In this document: piece after piece, positions 1 through 8,920 of the stretch
How the letters are laid out: every line of letters starts with the position of its first letter
Numbering within the stretch: the first letter of the stretch is position 1
Source of the DNA: Syntrophaceae bacterium UBA6109
GTDB taxonomy: Bacteria; Desulfobacterota; Syntrophia; Syntrophales; UBA6109
Direction of reading: 5' to 3'
Assembly (NCBI GenBank): GCA_002428445.1
Contig: DIWJ01000058.1
Location: 21,094-85,093 of the forward strand
DNA: 64,000 bases
The notes under the pieces: generated by a model
Told to the model about the DNA's origin: nothing
Database searches by the model: none
What the model saw: only the letters and a program-made list of their open reading frames with translations
Translations under genes and position numbers: made by a program

Positions 1-2
1 CG

Positions 3-533
3 ATGACGGTCTACCCGACCATTCATTCGGAAGTGGCGACCGTGCCGGTCGCCTTCAAGGCCAAGGGGATTCAGCACATGTCCTTCAAGCTGGGCCTGCC
101 CGCGGATTTCGAACAGAAGATGCGGTTCCTGTCGGGGATCGGTTTCGGTTCCACCAAGCCCTTGAAAGTAAAGGGCGCCGAGATTTCGCCGCGGGATTTC
201 TTTGTGGCCCTCGCGGAGACCTTCCCCAAGCCGACGGGAAAGCCGGCCGACTATAAGTGCCTGCGTGTCGACGCCAAGGGAACGAAAGGCGGCGAGGAAA
301 TAGAGATCCGGACGGAGATGATGTGCTCCCCCTATGAACCCTGGAACATGAAGACGGGTCCCTTCACGGTAGGTGGCCCTGTGGGGATTACGGCGCGATT
401 GCTCGGTTCCGGTATCATCACAGAGAGAGGCTGCGTAGGACCGGAGATCGGCGTCCCGCCGGAGAAGTTCTTCGAATATTGCGCGAAGCGCAATCTGCAT
501 ACCAAGGTGACGATCACCAGGCCCATCGCATGA
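3..533 (+). CDS. Saccharopine dehydrogenase-family protein, C-terminal part (5' end outside window)
   Basis: The reading frame is already open at the left edge, and 176 residues to the TGA at 531-533 are visible. They resemble the C-terminal domain of saccharopine dehydrogenase/reductase-like proteins: a stretch around residues 23-65 (FKLGLPADFEQKMRFL, then a short helix and KGAEISPRDFF) and a C-terminal VPPEKFFEYCAKRNL segment match my memory of that family. The N-terminal NAD(P)-binding Rossmann part would lie left of the window. Such enzymes form or cleave the secondary amine of saccharopine in lysine metabolism, but many family members have other substrates. A GC-rich hairpin follows at 581-611. 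The family call is fairly safe; the substrate is unknown. Confidence 0.6.
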   Translation: MTVYPTIHSEVATVPVAFKAKGIQHMSFKLGLPADFEQKMRFLSGIGFGSTKPLKVKGAEISPRDFFVALAETFPKPTGKPADYKCLRVDAKGTKGGEEIEIRTEMMCSPYEPWNMKTGPFTVGGPVGITARLLGSGIITERGCVGPEIGVPPEKFFEYCAKRNLHTKVTITRPIA

Positions 534-580
534 GCATGCTCAGGATGTGCGGGGATACGGTTCGACGGTAGTTTGTTCAG

Positions 581-611
581 CGGCCCGCCGGAGTTTATTT
601 CCGGCGGGCCG
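581..611 (+). terminator. Strong GC hairpin after the saccharopine dehydrogenase-like gene
   Basis: An 11-bp perfect inverted repeat (CGGCCCGCCGG, 9-base AT-rich loop, CCGGCGGGCCG) lies 48 bases after the stop. There is no run of T after it on the plus strand, so it is either a weak or factor-assisted terminator or an mRNA-stabilising hairpin. Confidence 0.45.
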
Positions 612-670
612 TGTGGTATTGAAACAGAAATTCACTTTTTGGGGACGAAAGTTCGACAAGGAGAGGACCG

Positions 671-2191
671 ATGGGCGGGATGCGCAGGCTGAAGTACTGT
701 GTGAACAACGAGTGGAAGGAATCGGCGACGAAGAAGTACATGCCGGTGACGGATTCGAGCACGGGAGCGGTGATGGCGGAAGCGCCGTGCTGCACGGTGG
801 AAGAAGTGGAGAGCGCGGTGGCGGCGGCGAGGGCAGCGTTTCCGGGCTGGTCGTCGACGCCGGTGCAGAACCGTACGGCGGTGATGTTCCGTTTCCGGGC
901 GCTTCTGGAGGAGCACCTGGAGGAATTGACGCTGTCGGTATCGAAGGAACTGGGGAAAAACCTCGACGAGGCGCGCGGGGATATTCTCAAGAGCATCGAA
1001 GTGGTGGAACTGGCCTGCGGGGCGCCGATCCTGATGCAGGGGGACGCGCTGATGAACGTGTCCACCGGACACGACACGGTGATGTACCGGGAGCCGGTCG
1101 GGGTATTTGCCGGGATCGTGCCTTTCAATTTTCCGTCCATGATTCCGTTCGGGTGGATGATTCCCCTGTGCATTACGCTGGGGAACACTTTTATTTTAAA
1201 GTCTGCGAGCCTGACGCCCATGACCTCGATGCGAGTGCTGGAGCTTCTGATCGAGGCGGGGATGCCGCCGGGGGTGGTGAACCTGGTGACGTGCAGCCGG
1301 AACGAGGCGGAGCTGCTGTTGAAGCATCCGGATGTTCGGGGGATCTCGTACGTGGGATCGACGTCGGTGGGTCTGCACATCTATTCGACGGCGGCGGCGC
1401 ACGGGAAGAGGGTTCAGGCTCTCTGCGAGGCAAAGAACCATGCGCTGGTCCTGCGCGATGCAGCCTTGGAACGCTCCGCGATCGGGATCATCAACTCGAC
1501 GTTCGGTTGTGCGGGGATGCGCTGCATGGCGCTGCCGTCCCTGTGCGTGGAGGAGGTGTGCGCAGACGAATTTGTAGGCTATCTGATCAAGTATGCCAAG
1601 CTGCGGAAGGTGGGATGCGCCTACGATCCGGCGACGGAGCTGGGTCCGGTCGTGTCGGCGGAGCACAAGCAGTCGGTGATCAACTGGATCAACAAGGGCG
1701 TCGAGGAAGGGGCCAAGCTGGTTCTGGACGGCCGGGGTATCGTGGTGCCGGGATTCGAGAACGGCTACTTCATCGGGCCGACGATCTTCGATCACGTGAA
1801 GCCGGGGATGAGTGTCGGGGACTGCGAGATCTTCGGACCCGTGACGACGGTCAAGCGCGTGAAGGATTTCGAGGATGGGCTGGCGCTCATGAACGCCAAC
1901 CGGTTCGCCAACGGGTCGGCCATCTTCACGCAGAACGGTTACTATGCCCGCGAATTCACCCGGCGGACGCACGCGGGCATGGTCGGCGTGAACGTGGGGA
2001 TTCCGGTGCCGATTTCCTATTTCCCCTTTGCCGGTCACAAGGACTCGTTCTTCGGGGACCTGCACGTGATGGGCCGGGACGGGGTAGCCTTCTACACGGA
2101 ATCGAAGTGCGTGACGACCCGCTGGTTCGGCGAAGAGGAGAAGAAGGAAAAGAAGATCAGCACCTGGGAGGGAACGATTACCAGAAAGTAA
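671..2191 (+). CDS. mmsA: CoA-acylating methylmalonate-semialdehyde dehydrogenase-like aldehyde dehydrogenase
   Basis: A 506-residue class of NAD-dependent aldehyde dehydrogenase that oxidises an acyl-semialdehyde and transfers the acyl group to CoA (valine or inositol catabolism in characterised relatives). The cofactor-binding and catalytic parts are intact: the GSTSVG turn near residue 230 and the nucleophile Cys285 in the context AGMRCMAL, typical of the methylmalonate-semialdehyde branch. The usual general-base Glu position reads CEAKNH, as in the CoA-dependent branch where the base is absent. The start ATG has AAGGAGAGG upstream at the right distance. It stands alone between two hairpins. 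Malonate-semialdehyde or another short acyl-semialdehyde is an equally possible substrate. Confidence 0.8.
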   Translation: MGGMRRLKYCVNNEWKESATKKYMPVTDSSTGAVMAEAPCCTVEEVESAVAAARAAFPGWSSTPVQNRTAVMFRFRALLEEHLEELTLSVSKELGKNLDEARGDILKSIEVVELACGAPILMQGDALMNVSTGHDTVMYREPVGVFAGIVPFNFPSMIPFGWMIPLCITLGNTFILKSASLTPMTSMRVLELLIEAGMPPGVVNLVTCSRNEAELLLKHPDVRGISYVGSTSVGLHIYSTAAAHGKRVQALCEAKNHALVLRDAALERSAIGIINSTFGCAGMRCMALPSLCVEEVCADEFVGYLIKYAKLRKVGCAYDPATELGPVVSAEHKQSVINWINKGVEEGAKLVLDGRGIVVPGFENGYFIGPTIFDHVKPGMSVGDCEIFGPVTTVKRVKDFEDGLALMNANRFANGSAIFTQNGYYAREFTRRTHAGMVGVNVGIPVPISYFPFAGHKDSFFGDLHVMGRDGVAFYTESKCVTTRWFGEEEKKEKKISTWEGTITRK

Positions 2192-2248
2192 CGGAAGAAC
2201 CGAGCGCTTCCGGGTCCGTCTCTGGAACACGGGATCTGGCCCGGTCGA

Positions 2249-2276
2249 AGGGCGGCCCTTTGCGGCCGCCCTTTTT
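2249..2276 (+). terminator. Rho-independent terminator of the mmsA-like gene
   Basis: Perfect 9-bp stem AGGGCGGCC / GGCCGCCCT with a 6-base loop, followed by TTTTT. It sits 57 bases after the stop codon and just before the convergent PfkB gene ends at 2279, so it separates the two convergent transcripts. Confidence 0.9.
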
Positions 2277-2278
2277 CG

Positions 2279-3190
2279 TCACCGGCGATCGTAGCCGTTC
2301 CGTTCCATATCCGCGGACGTCGGGATGCCCGTGCGTCCTCCCGGATACAGGCTGACGCGCGATGCGGACCAGGCGCCGAAATCCAGGCTTCGTTCCGGGG
2401 TCCATTTTTTCAGGCAGCCGTAGATGAAGCCGGCATGGAAGACGTCTCCGCAGCCCGTCGTGTCCACGGCCGGAACGGGATAGGCAGGTCCCTCGATGAA
2501 ACGCCCCTCGGTCAGGGCCACGTATCCCCTCGCGCCGAGCGTCACGCCGACGACGCGGGGCCCCATCGCGGCGAGCCTTCGGCAGGCCTCCTGCGGCCTG
2601 TCCCCGCCGGCCAGATCCTGCGCGAAGGTTTCCGCGGCGATGAAATAATCAGCCAGTCCCGCCAGTTCGAGCATGCCCTCGTGAAGCGTCCCCGCGTCGA
2701 CCGATACGGGGACTCCCGCCTTCCTCGCCTCCCGGGCTGCGGCAATCGCCGTCTCGATGAAGAGGCCGTCCGTATGGAAGATCCGGGTGGAGCGCAACCT
2801 GGCCAGATCAACTTCATCGATCCGCGGCGGCGCCCCCGTGGGGCGCTGCCAGAAGATCGTGCGCCTCGCCTTTCTCGGTTCGGCGGCGATGAATGCAAAT
2901 TGAGACATGCAGCCTTCCCGGACGACCAATCCGCCCGTATCGACGCCTTCGGAATCCAGGGATTCCCGGATTCTGCGTCCGAAATCGTCATCCCCGATCA
3001 CGCCGCAGAAGGAGCAGGAGCATCCCCAGCGCGCCAGGGCGACAAGCGCCGTCGCCACGGGTCCTCCGCCCTGGATTGTCAGCCCCAGGACCTCATGCTT
3101 CATGTCGGGTTCGGGATCGTGGTCGAGGAGGCCGATGTGGTCCAGCGCGCACTTGCCCAGTCCGAAAACGTCGATTCCGTCTGACGCCAT
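2279..3190 (-). CDS. PfkB-family carbohydrate kinase
   Basis: A 303-residue ribokinase-fold kinase that would phosphorylate a sugar or nucleoside hydroxyl with ATP in the cytoplasm. The N-terminal lid/glycine region (QGGGPVATALVALARWG, residues about 40-56) and the C-terminal PfkB signature DTTGCGDVFHAGFIYG, with the catalytic Asp and the anion-hole GCGD, are complete. The start is supported by GGAGGAGG eight or so bases upstream. The gene is monocistronic and convergent with mmsA. Sequence alone does not give the sugar; fructokinase, ketohexokinase or ribokinase-like roles are all open. Confidence 0.85.
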   Translation of the reverse strand: MASDGIDVFGLGKCALDHIGLLDHDPEPDMKHEVLGLTIQGGGPVATALVALARWGCSCSFCGVIGDDDFGRRIRESLDSEGVDTGGLVVREGCMSQFAFIAAEPRKARRTIFWQRPTGAPPRIDEVDLARLRSTRIFHTDGLFIETAIAAAREARKAGVPVSVDAGTLHEGMLELAGLADYFIAAETFAQDLAGGDRPQEACRRLAAMGPRVVGVTLGARGYVALTEGRFIEGPAYPVPAVDTTGCGDVFHAGFIYGCLKKWTPERSLDFGAWSASRVSLYPGGRTGIPTSADMERNGYDRR

Positions 3191-3339
3191 AGATGCCTCC
3201 TCCCGGGAGGATGGCCGAAAGCGTACAGGCGGCTTCCGGACCTGTCAAGAACCTGTTCGTAGCCGGCCGGCCATGATTTCCTGTGCCGGAGACGAAGTTT
3301 CCCGTTGAGTTCTGCGGGCCGTGCCGCTATGATGGCGCC

Positions 3340-3669
3340 ATGGAACTCAAGGGCATACATCGGAAATATCTCCGCGGGCTGGCCCACGGATTGAAGCCGC
3401 TCGTGCTGGTGGGGAAGAGCGGCGTCACGGCGGGGCTGCTGGTATCCGTCAATCAGGCCCTGGACGACCACGAACTCATCAAGGTCCGTTTCGTCGATCA
3501 CAAGGACAGCAGGAACGAACTCGCCCTTCGCATCGCGGGCGAAGCGAAATGCGATCTTGCCGGCCTGATCGGGAACGTCGCCGTCTTCTATCGTCAGCAG
3601 ACGGATCCGGAAAGAAGGAAGATTGTCCTGCCGAAGGCGGGGAAAGAGGCGGAGGAGGGGAAATCATGA
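3340..3669 (+). CDS. yhbY: YhbY-type CRM-domain RNA-binding protein
   Basis: About 109 residues. The sequence starting MELKGIHRKYLRGLAHGLKP followed by LVGKSGVT is the classic start of the CRM (CRS1-YhbY) domain, a small RNA-binding fold linked in other bacteria to 50S ribosome assembly. An in-frame GTG at 3283 would add 19 residues with no resemblance to the family, so I place the start at the ATG at 3340. The C-terminal tail (residues about 85-109) is charged. Its stop overlaps the next gene by 4 bases (ATGA), so the two are translationally coupled. Confidence 0.85.
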   Translation: MELKGIHRKYLRGLAHGLKPLVLVGKSGVTAGLLVSVNQALDDHELIKVRFVDHKDSRNELALRIAGEAKCDLAGLIGNVAVFYRQQTDPERRKIVLPKAGKEAEEGKS

Positions 3670-3974
3670 TCCACGTTGTTGCTACGCTCGAACTTCAACC
3701 GGGGAAACGGAAGGAGTTCCTCTCCGCATTTCATGCACGTGCGGCTGAGGTGCGGAAGGAGAACGGCTGTATCGAATACGGCATCGCGGCGGACGTGCCG
3801 AGCGGGATCGGCGCCCAGGCCCCGGTGCGCGAGCATGCCGTGGTCATTATCGAAAAATGGGCCGATCTCGAGGCCCTCAAGGCACACCTGGCCGCTCCCG
3901 CCATGAAGGCCTACCGCGAGCAGACGAAAGATTTCGTCGCCGGCCGGGACCTCCGCATCCTTCAGCCGGCCTGA
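3666..3974 (+). CDS. Antibiotic-biosynthesis-monooxygenase (ABM) fold protein, putative quinol monooxygenase
   Basis: 102 residues of the dimeric alpha-beta ABM/YgiN fold: an N-terminal strand MIHVVATLELQPGK, the helix AAEVRKENGCIEYG, and a strand-helix VIIEKWADLEALKAHLAAPAM, which is the usual signature. Members are small cofactor-free oxygenases or unrelated small-molecule enzymes, for example YgiN acting on menadiol; here the role is unknown. The start ATG overlaps the yhbY stop and has GAGGAGGGG before it. An upstream in-frame extension from 3549 is a shadow of yhbY. Confidence 0.8.
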   Translation: MIHVVATLELQPGKRKEFLSAFHARAAEVRKENGCIEYGIAADVPSGIGAQAPVREHAVVIIEKWADLEALKAHLAAPAMKAYREQTKDFVAGRDLRILQPA

Positions 3975-4037
3975 AGTACAGGACCGTTCCGTCTTTATTG
4001 CCGGGCCGGCAAGTCCGCGCCGGGGATGCGCCGCATT

Positions 4038-4676
4038 TCAGGCCGCTCCCCCGTTTCGCACTGCCGGCCGCGCGATGATCTTTTTCAGGATCTTCAGACC
4101 CATTTCTTCCAGCGAGACGATCTCGAATCCAGCGTCGGCGATGTTCTGCACGGTCCGCCGGTTGATGTTGGGGCCGATCGCCGAACGGACGAGCGGATTG
4201 AGCAGGTCCATCAGTTTTCCCAGGAAGGGATTTGCGCTCCGGACGTGCTCCAGAAAGAAGGCCTCGCCGCCGGGCTTGAGGACGCGCCGGACTTCCTTCA
4301 AGCCGGCAACCGGATCGGGAACGGAACAGAAGACGAAGGTGGAAACGACGACGTCAAAGGTCGCGTCCGGAAAGGTCATCCGTTCGGCGTCCATGACGAT
4401 CAGCTCGCAGGAGATCCCGAGGGACGCGGCCCGGCGCTTCGCCCGGTCGAGCATCCGGGGACTGATATCGATGCCCGTCAAAGCGATGTCCCGCGGATAG
4501 TAGGGGAGATTCTTGCCTGTGCCGATCCCGACCTCCAGGACCCGGCCGTGAACCCCGGACAGGAGGGCCTGCCGCCAGGGTCCCGCCGAGATCATCTCCA
4601 TGGGGGACTCCATCGCATCATACATCCAGGCGATCCGGTCGAAGCGCCTGCGTGTCTTTTCCGTCTCCGTTTTCAT
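4038..4676 (-). CDS. SAM-dependent class I methyltransferase (UbiE/Methyltransf_11 type)
   Basis: 212 residues. Motif I is VLEVGIGTGKNLPYYP (residues about 46-61), followed by the acidic GIDISPRML ribose-binding segment and the motif FDVVVSTFVFCSVPDP; the post-motif LKPGGEAFFLEHV is also typical. These define a SAM-binding Rossmann methyltransferase that acts on a small molecule or lipid. The reading frame stays open far upstream through the antisense of the permease gene, but homology begins at the ATG at 4676. It is divergent from the NCS2 permease (70 bases between the starts). The substrate is not identifiable. Confidence 0.85.
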   Translation of the reverse strand: MKTETEKTRRRFDRIAWMYDAMESPMEMISAGPWRQALLSGVHGRVLEVGIGTGKNLPYYPRDIALTGIDISPRMLDRAKRRAASLGISCELIVMDAERMTFPDATFDVVVSTFVFCSVPDPVAGLKEVRRVLKPGGEAFFLEHVRSANPFLGKLMDLLNPLVRSAIGPNINRRTVQNIADAGFEIVSLEEMGLKILKKIIARPAVRNGGAA

Positions 4677-4745
4677 GTCGGCCGTCCTCCGGAAATCAAT
4701 ATAAGGCCTTTGCGCCGGAACGGCAAGGTAAGGTAGAATCCGGAT

Positions 4746-6026
4746 ATGGAATTCCGCTACGGGCTCGATGATCGTCCCCCCTGGTGGCAGCGCTGGCTGT
4801 ACGGCCTGCAGTGGTTCGCCGTCACGGTGCCCATCATCGTGATCATCGGCCGCGTCACAAGCGGCCTGCACTTCACCTCGCCCGCCGATCAGGTCCTGTA
4901 CCTCCAGAAGATGTCCTTCGTGATGGCCGTGGCGCTTCTCCTGCAGGTCCTGGCCGGTCACCGTCTCCCGTTGATTACGGGCCCTTCGACGGTTCTTCTC
5001 ATCGGCGCCATCGCCAGCCGCGGCTATGCTCCGCAGACGGTTTACACGGCAATCCTCTGCGGAGGACTGCTGCTGACCCTGCTGAGCATCGCCGGCCTTT
5101 TCGGCCATCTCCGGAGGCTCTTCACGGCGCGCGTCGTCGCCGTCGTGCTCCTGCTGATCGCCTTCACCCTCACGCCGACAATCCTGCAACTCATGACCGG
5201 TCCTCCCGGCGCCGCGAATCTCGCCTTCGGGCTTGCGCTCGTCCTTGCCATGTTCGCCATGCATCGGCTGCTCAAAGGCGTCTGGAAGGCGACGCTGATC
5301 GTCTGGACGATGGCGGGAGGCGCCATGATCGCGCATCTCCTCTTCCCCGCCGCAGAGATCCCCGTTCCTTCCGCCGCGCTTTTCGCCGGGTTCTTCCGGG
5401 GTCTTTCCGTGGACCTGGTCTTCGATGCCGGCATCCTTGCATCGTTTCTGTTCTGTTATGCGGCGCTCGCGGTCAACGACCTCGGCTCCATGCAATCCAT
5501 GAACGAACTGCTCAAGCCCGCCGGGATGGACCGGAGGATTCGAAACGGCGTGATGCTCACGGGCCTGACGAATGCCGCATCGGGGATCCTGGGCGTGATC
5601 GGGCCGGTCAATTACTCGCTCAGTCTCGGGGTGATCGCCTCGACGGGCTGCGCATCGCGGTTCACGCTGCCGCCGACGGCGCTGATGCTCCTGGTGCTGT
5701 CCTTCTCCCCCGCCCTGATCGCCTTTATCGGCGACGTCCCGTCCGTCGTCATCGGCGCCGTTCTCCTGTATATCGTCTGCACGCAGATCGCCGCCGGGCT
5801 CGTCGTCGCCTTCGAGGCGCGTCGCGAGTTCCGCATGGAAGACGGTCTGGTCATCGGCCTGCCGATCCTGCTGGGGACGCTCATCGCCTTCCTGCCGCAG
5901 GATGTGTTGTCCGCCTTCCCCGCCAGGCTGCGTCCGGTGCTCGGCAACGGCTTTGCCGTAGGTGTGACCGCGGCGCTTCTCATGGAACATCTGGTTTTTG
6001 CCGATAAGGAGAGAAGATCGTCCTGA
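4746..6026 (+). CDS. NCS2-family (uracil/xanthine-type) permease
   Basis: A 426-residue polytopic inner-membrane protein of the nucleobase:cation symporter-2 family. Segments such as LPLITGPSTVLLIGAIASRGY (TM3 region), FCYAALAVNDLGSM and GVIGPVNYSLSLGVIASTGCASR (the substrate-binding TM8-TM10 region) match the family, although the usual catalytic Glu/Gln positions are not clear. It has about 12-14 predicted membrane segments. The next gene begins 37 bases downstream on the same strand, so they may share a transcript. The gene is separate from the second NCS2 permease at 13488-15197, which carries an extra cytoplasmic domain. Confidence 0.75.
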   Translation: MEFRYGLDDRPPWWQRWLYGLQWFAVTVPIIVIIGRVTSGLHFTSPADQVLYLQKMSFVMAVALLLQVLAGHRLPLITGPSTVLLIGAIASRGYAPQTVYTAILCGGLLLTLLSIAGLFGHLRRLFTARVVAVVLLLIAFTLTPTILQLMTGPPGAANLAFGLALVLAMFAMHRLLKGVWKATLIVWTMAGGAMIAHLLFPAAEIPVPSAALFAGFFRGLSVDLVFDAGILASFLFCYAALAVNDLGSMQSMNELLKPAGMDRRIRNGVMLTGLTNAASGILGVIGPVNYSLSLGVIASTGCASRFTLPPTALMLLVLSFSPALIAFIGDVPSVVIGAVLLYIVCTQIAAGLVVAFEARREFRMEDGLVIGLPILLGTLIAFLPQDVLSAFPARLRPVLGNGFAVGVTAALLMEHLVFADKERRSS

Positions 6027-6063
6027 AACAGAGGCGAGTTCCGGACAAAAGGAGGAAGGCTTC

Positions 6064-7446
6064 ATGAAAATCGCCGTACTCAACGGCAGTCCGAAGGGGC
6101 CGCTCAGCGTTACCATGCAATACGTGCAGTATCTCCGGCAGACGTTTTCCGGCCATGTCTTCCGGATCCATCACGTCGCCCAGCAGATCAAGAAGCTCGA
6201 AAAGAACGAGCCCGCCTTCGAGGAGATCCTCGACGACATCCGCGCCTCGGACGCCGTCCTCTGGGCTTTTCCGCTGTATTACTGCCTCGTGTCTTCCCAG
6301 TACAAACGTTTCATCGAGCTGATCTGGGAGCGGGGCGCCGCCGATGCCTTCCGCGGCCGTTATGCCGCCGCCCTGTCCACCTCCATTCATTTCTTCGACC
6401 ATACGGCCCATGCCTATATCCGGGCCGTCTGCGACGATCTGGAGATGCGTTCCGTATCGTTCTTCTCGGCGTCGATGTACGATCTGCTGCACCGTCGGGA
6501 ACGGGAACAGTTCCGCCTTTTCGCCGAGGATTTTCTGGATGCCGTCGAACGGAGGACGCCGACGGCGCGCATCTACCCGCCCGCCGCGCCTTCGGCCTTC
6601 CGCTACGAGCCGGGAGAGTCAAACGGCAGGACGGACGCCGGCGGCAGGAACATTCTCATTCTTACGGACGGCGGAGGCGCGGGGTCGAATCTCGGCGCCA
6701 TGGTCGGGCGTTTCCGGCGCGCCTTCACCGGCTCGGTCGAGGTCGTCAACATCCGCGAGCTCGATATCCGGGGCGGCTGCCTCGGCTGCATCCGCTGCGG
6801 TTACGACAACACCTGCGCCTACAAGGGGCAGGACGGCTACATCGACTTTTACAACAAGAAGGTGAAGACGGCGGACATCCTCGTCATCGCCGGGGAGATC
6901 CGGGACCGATACCTCTCCGCCGCCTGGAAGCAGTTCTTCGACCGTTCCTTCTTCAACACCCACACGCCGACATGGCAGGGCAAGCAGGTTTGTTTCCTGG
7001 TGTCCGGCCCGTTGTCGGCCAATCCTCATCTGCGGGAGATCTTTCAGGGCAATGTGGAATTTCAGAGGGCGAATCTGACGGACATCGTCACGGACGAAGT
7101 CGCTGATTCCGCGAAGCTCGATGCGCTTCTCGACGGACTGGCGGAACGGGCTGTCCGCTGCGCCGAGCGGGGCTCTTTCCGGCCGGCTCTTTTTCCCGGC
7201 ATTGCCGGGGCGAAGCTCTTCCGCGACGAGATATGGGGCGGCCTGCGCTTCCCCTTCGTCGCCGACCACCGCTACTACCGAAGACAGGGCCTTTATGATT
7301 TTCCGCAAAAGAACCTGGGCTCCCAGCTGCGGAACCTGCTCCTGATGGGCATGTGCCTGATCCCCTCCATCCGGCGCGACATCTATGAGCGGCGGCTGAA
7401 GGAAGAAATGGTCAAACCCTTCCGGAGGCTCTTCAAGGCGGGCTGA
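6064..7446 (+). CDS. Two-domain flavodoxin-fold NAD(P)H oxidoreductase
   Basis: 460 residues with two flavodoxin-like domains in tandem. Domain 1 (residues 1 to about 180) opens with MKIAVLNGSPKGPLSVTMQY, the phosphate-loop of NADPH-dependent FMN reductases. Domain 2 begins near residue 195 with NILILTDGGGAGSNLGAM and contains the Cys-rich GGCLGCIRCGYDNTC segment (residues about 236-250) seen in iron-sulfur flavoprotein-like FMN reductases. The last 100 residues are basic. The start ATG at 6064 has AGGAGGAAGG upstream. It probably handles electron transfer to an unknown acceptor in the cytoplasm. The 3' end overlaps the convergent gene by 14 bases. Confidence 0.75.
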   Translation: MKIAVLNGSPKGPLSVTMQYVQYLRQTFSGHVFRIHHVAQQIKKLEKNEPAFEEILDDIRASDAVLWAFPLYYCLVSSQYKRFIELIWERGAADAFRGRYAAALSTSIHFFDHTAHAYIRAVCDDLEMRSVSFFSASMYDLLHRREREQFRLFAEDFLDAVERRTPTARIYPPAAPSAFRYEPGESNGRTDAGGRNILILTDGGGAGSNLGAMVGRFRRAFTGSVEVVNIRELDIRGGCLGCIRCGYDNTCAYKGQDGYIDFYNKKVKTADILVIAGEIRDRYLSAAWKQFFDRSFFNTHTPTWQGKQVCFLVSGPLSANPHLREIFQGNVEFQRANLTDIVTDEVADSAKLDALLDGLAERAVRCAERGSFRPALFPGIAGAKLFRDEIWGGLRFPFVADHRYYRRQGLYDFPQKNLGSQLRNLLLMGMCLIPSIRRDIYERRLKEEMVKPFRRLFKAG

Positions 7447-8920
7447 TCGCCCCGATCTTCAGGGTTGTCGTCAGATTTGTTTTGAGGTCGACGACGCGGA
7501 CGGCGGCGTTGTTCCGGTCGGCGACATAGAGCCTCCCTGCAGCGGCGGAAAGGCCGGCGGGCTCGTCGAAGAGCGGGTCGGCGCCGTCGCGAAAGCCCGC
7601 TGCGGATGCCCCGCAGAGCGTCGCCACGGTTCCTTCCGCAAGCGCCAGCCGCCGGATCCGGGAGTTGTACGTATCGGCGATGAAGAGGACTCCGTCCAGT
7701 TCGGCGATCCCCAGCGGATGCTGGAAGCGCGCTGCGGACCCCTTCCCGTCGGTGTCTCCGAAGTCGAAGAGGTCTCCGCCAGCCAGCGTCGATACGGTCC
7801 CGGCGGGATCGGGATCGACGCTGCGTATCGAACTGCTCTCGCTGTCGGCGGCGTAGATTTTCTTCCCGTCCGTGGCGATGCCCGAAGGCTGGGCGAAAAG
7901 GGCCTCCGGGAGGGGACCGTCCTTCCGTCCTTCTTCGACCGCCCCCGCATGCGGGGAGACATAGGACTTGGCGAGATCCATCTTCCAGATCTGATGGGCG
8001 CCGGCCATGGCGATAAACAGGAAGCCGCCGCACACCGCCAGGTCCCATGGCGAGTTCAGGGGCGTCCGGCCGCCCGGGCCGGAGATATTGAACATCCGCG
8101 CCTGCCTCCCCGTACCCGCCGCGGTCGAGACGGTTTTCCCCGCCAGATCCACCTTGCGGATCGCATGGTTGTCCGCGTCGGCAACGTAGAGAACCTCTCC
8201 GTCCAAGGCCATGCCCTGCGGATTGCGGAAACGGGCCTCCGCGAAGGGGCCGTCCTGGAAACCGGCTTCTCCGCTTCCGATGACCGCATCCGGGGCTTTG
8301 CCGGAAAGGTCATGGACGACGATGCGGTGATGCCCGGAATCGGCGATGAAGAGCCTCGGCGCCTGCGGGTCGGCGAGGACCTTGCCGGGGAAGGACAGAA
8401 ACGACGAATCGGAGGGCGCCTCTCTGCGCATCGGGAGGGGGCGCCGGTCAATAAGCCCCTGCGGGTCCAGGGCCGCGAGGATCTCGCCGATCAACCGGTC
8501 GAAGGTTTCGAAAATGGCCTCTCCGGACAGGGCGCCGACCACCTTGCCGAGCGGATCGATCAGGACAAGGGTGGGCCAGGCCGGGATGCCGTAGAGACTC
8601 CAGAGGGCCAGATCCCGGTCGTTGACCACGGGATGCCCTATGCCGTTGCGGAGGACGGCCCGGCGGACGGTTCCTGTCGCCCGCTCGGCGGCGTACTTGG
8701 CCGAGTGCACGGAAACGACGGCGAGTTCCGCGCCGTACTTGTTCTCCAACCGCTTCAGGTCGGAGAGGACGTGCATGCAGTTGATGCAGCAGGAGGCCCA
8801 GAAATCCAGGACAACGATCTTGCCCCTCAGGTCCGCGAGCGAAAGCGGCCGTTCGACGTTGAGCCAGTCCAATCCTTCGGGGAACCCGGGCGCATCGGGT
8901 CGCGGCGCCGCTTCCGTCAT
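7433..8920 (-). CDS. Thioredoxin-like domain fused to NHL-repeat propeller (NHLRC2-like)
   Basis: 495 residues. Residues 1 to about 150 are a TlpA/thioredoxin-like domain with the redox motif C45-I-N-C48 in WASCCINCMHVL and a cis-Pro region IPAWPTLVLID. Residues about 170-490 form repeated NHL blades (for example PQGMALDGEVLYVADADNHAIRKVDL and PLGIAELDGVLFIADTYNSRIRRL), giving a six-bladed propeller. The architecture matches the NHLRC2 family found from bacteria to animals, whose biochemical role is poorly known. No signal peptide is visible, so it is probably cytoplasmic. The start overlaps the upstream gene's stop by four bases (ATGA). It is part of a redox gene block with TlpA and CcdA. 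Confidence 0.85.
   Translation of the reverse strand: MTEAAPRPDAPGFPEGLDWLNVERPLSLADLRGKIVVLDFWASCCINCMHVLSDLKRLENKYGAELAVVSVHSAKYAAERATGTVRRAVLRNGIGHPVVNDRDLALWSLYGIPAWPTLVLIDPLGKVVGALSGEAIFETFDRLIGEILAALDPQGLIDRRPLPMRREAPSDSSFLSFPGKVLADPQAPRLFIADSGHHRIVVHDLSGKAPDAVIGSGEAGFQDGPFAEARFRNPQGMALDGEVLYVADADNHAIRKVDLAGKTVSTAAGTGRQARMFNISGPGGRTPLNSPWDLAVCGGFLFIAMAGAHQIWKMDLAKSYVSPHAGAVEEGRKDGPLPEALFAQPSGIATDGKKIYAADSESSSIRSVDPDPAGTVSTLAGGDLFDFGDTDGKGSAARFQHPLGIAELDGVLFIADTYNSRIRRLALAEGTVATLCGASAAGFRDGADPLFDEPAGLSAAAGRLYVADRNNAAVRVVDLKTNLTTTLKIGAISPP

Noticed and set aside
547..2355. A 602-codon frame over the mmsA-like gene
   Set aside because: It is a +1 frame shadow of the aldehyde dehydrogenase, rich in Gly/Arg/Asp and matching no family, while the other frame has all family motifs.
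4677..6116. N-terminal extension of the methyltransferase frame to 692 residues
   Set aside because: The extra part lies antisense to the NCS2 permease and is low-complexity His/Arg/Asp/Gly text; family similarity begins at ATG 4676.
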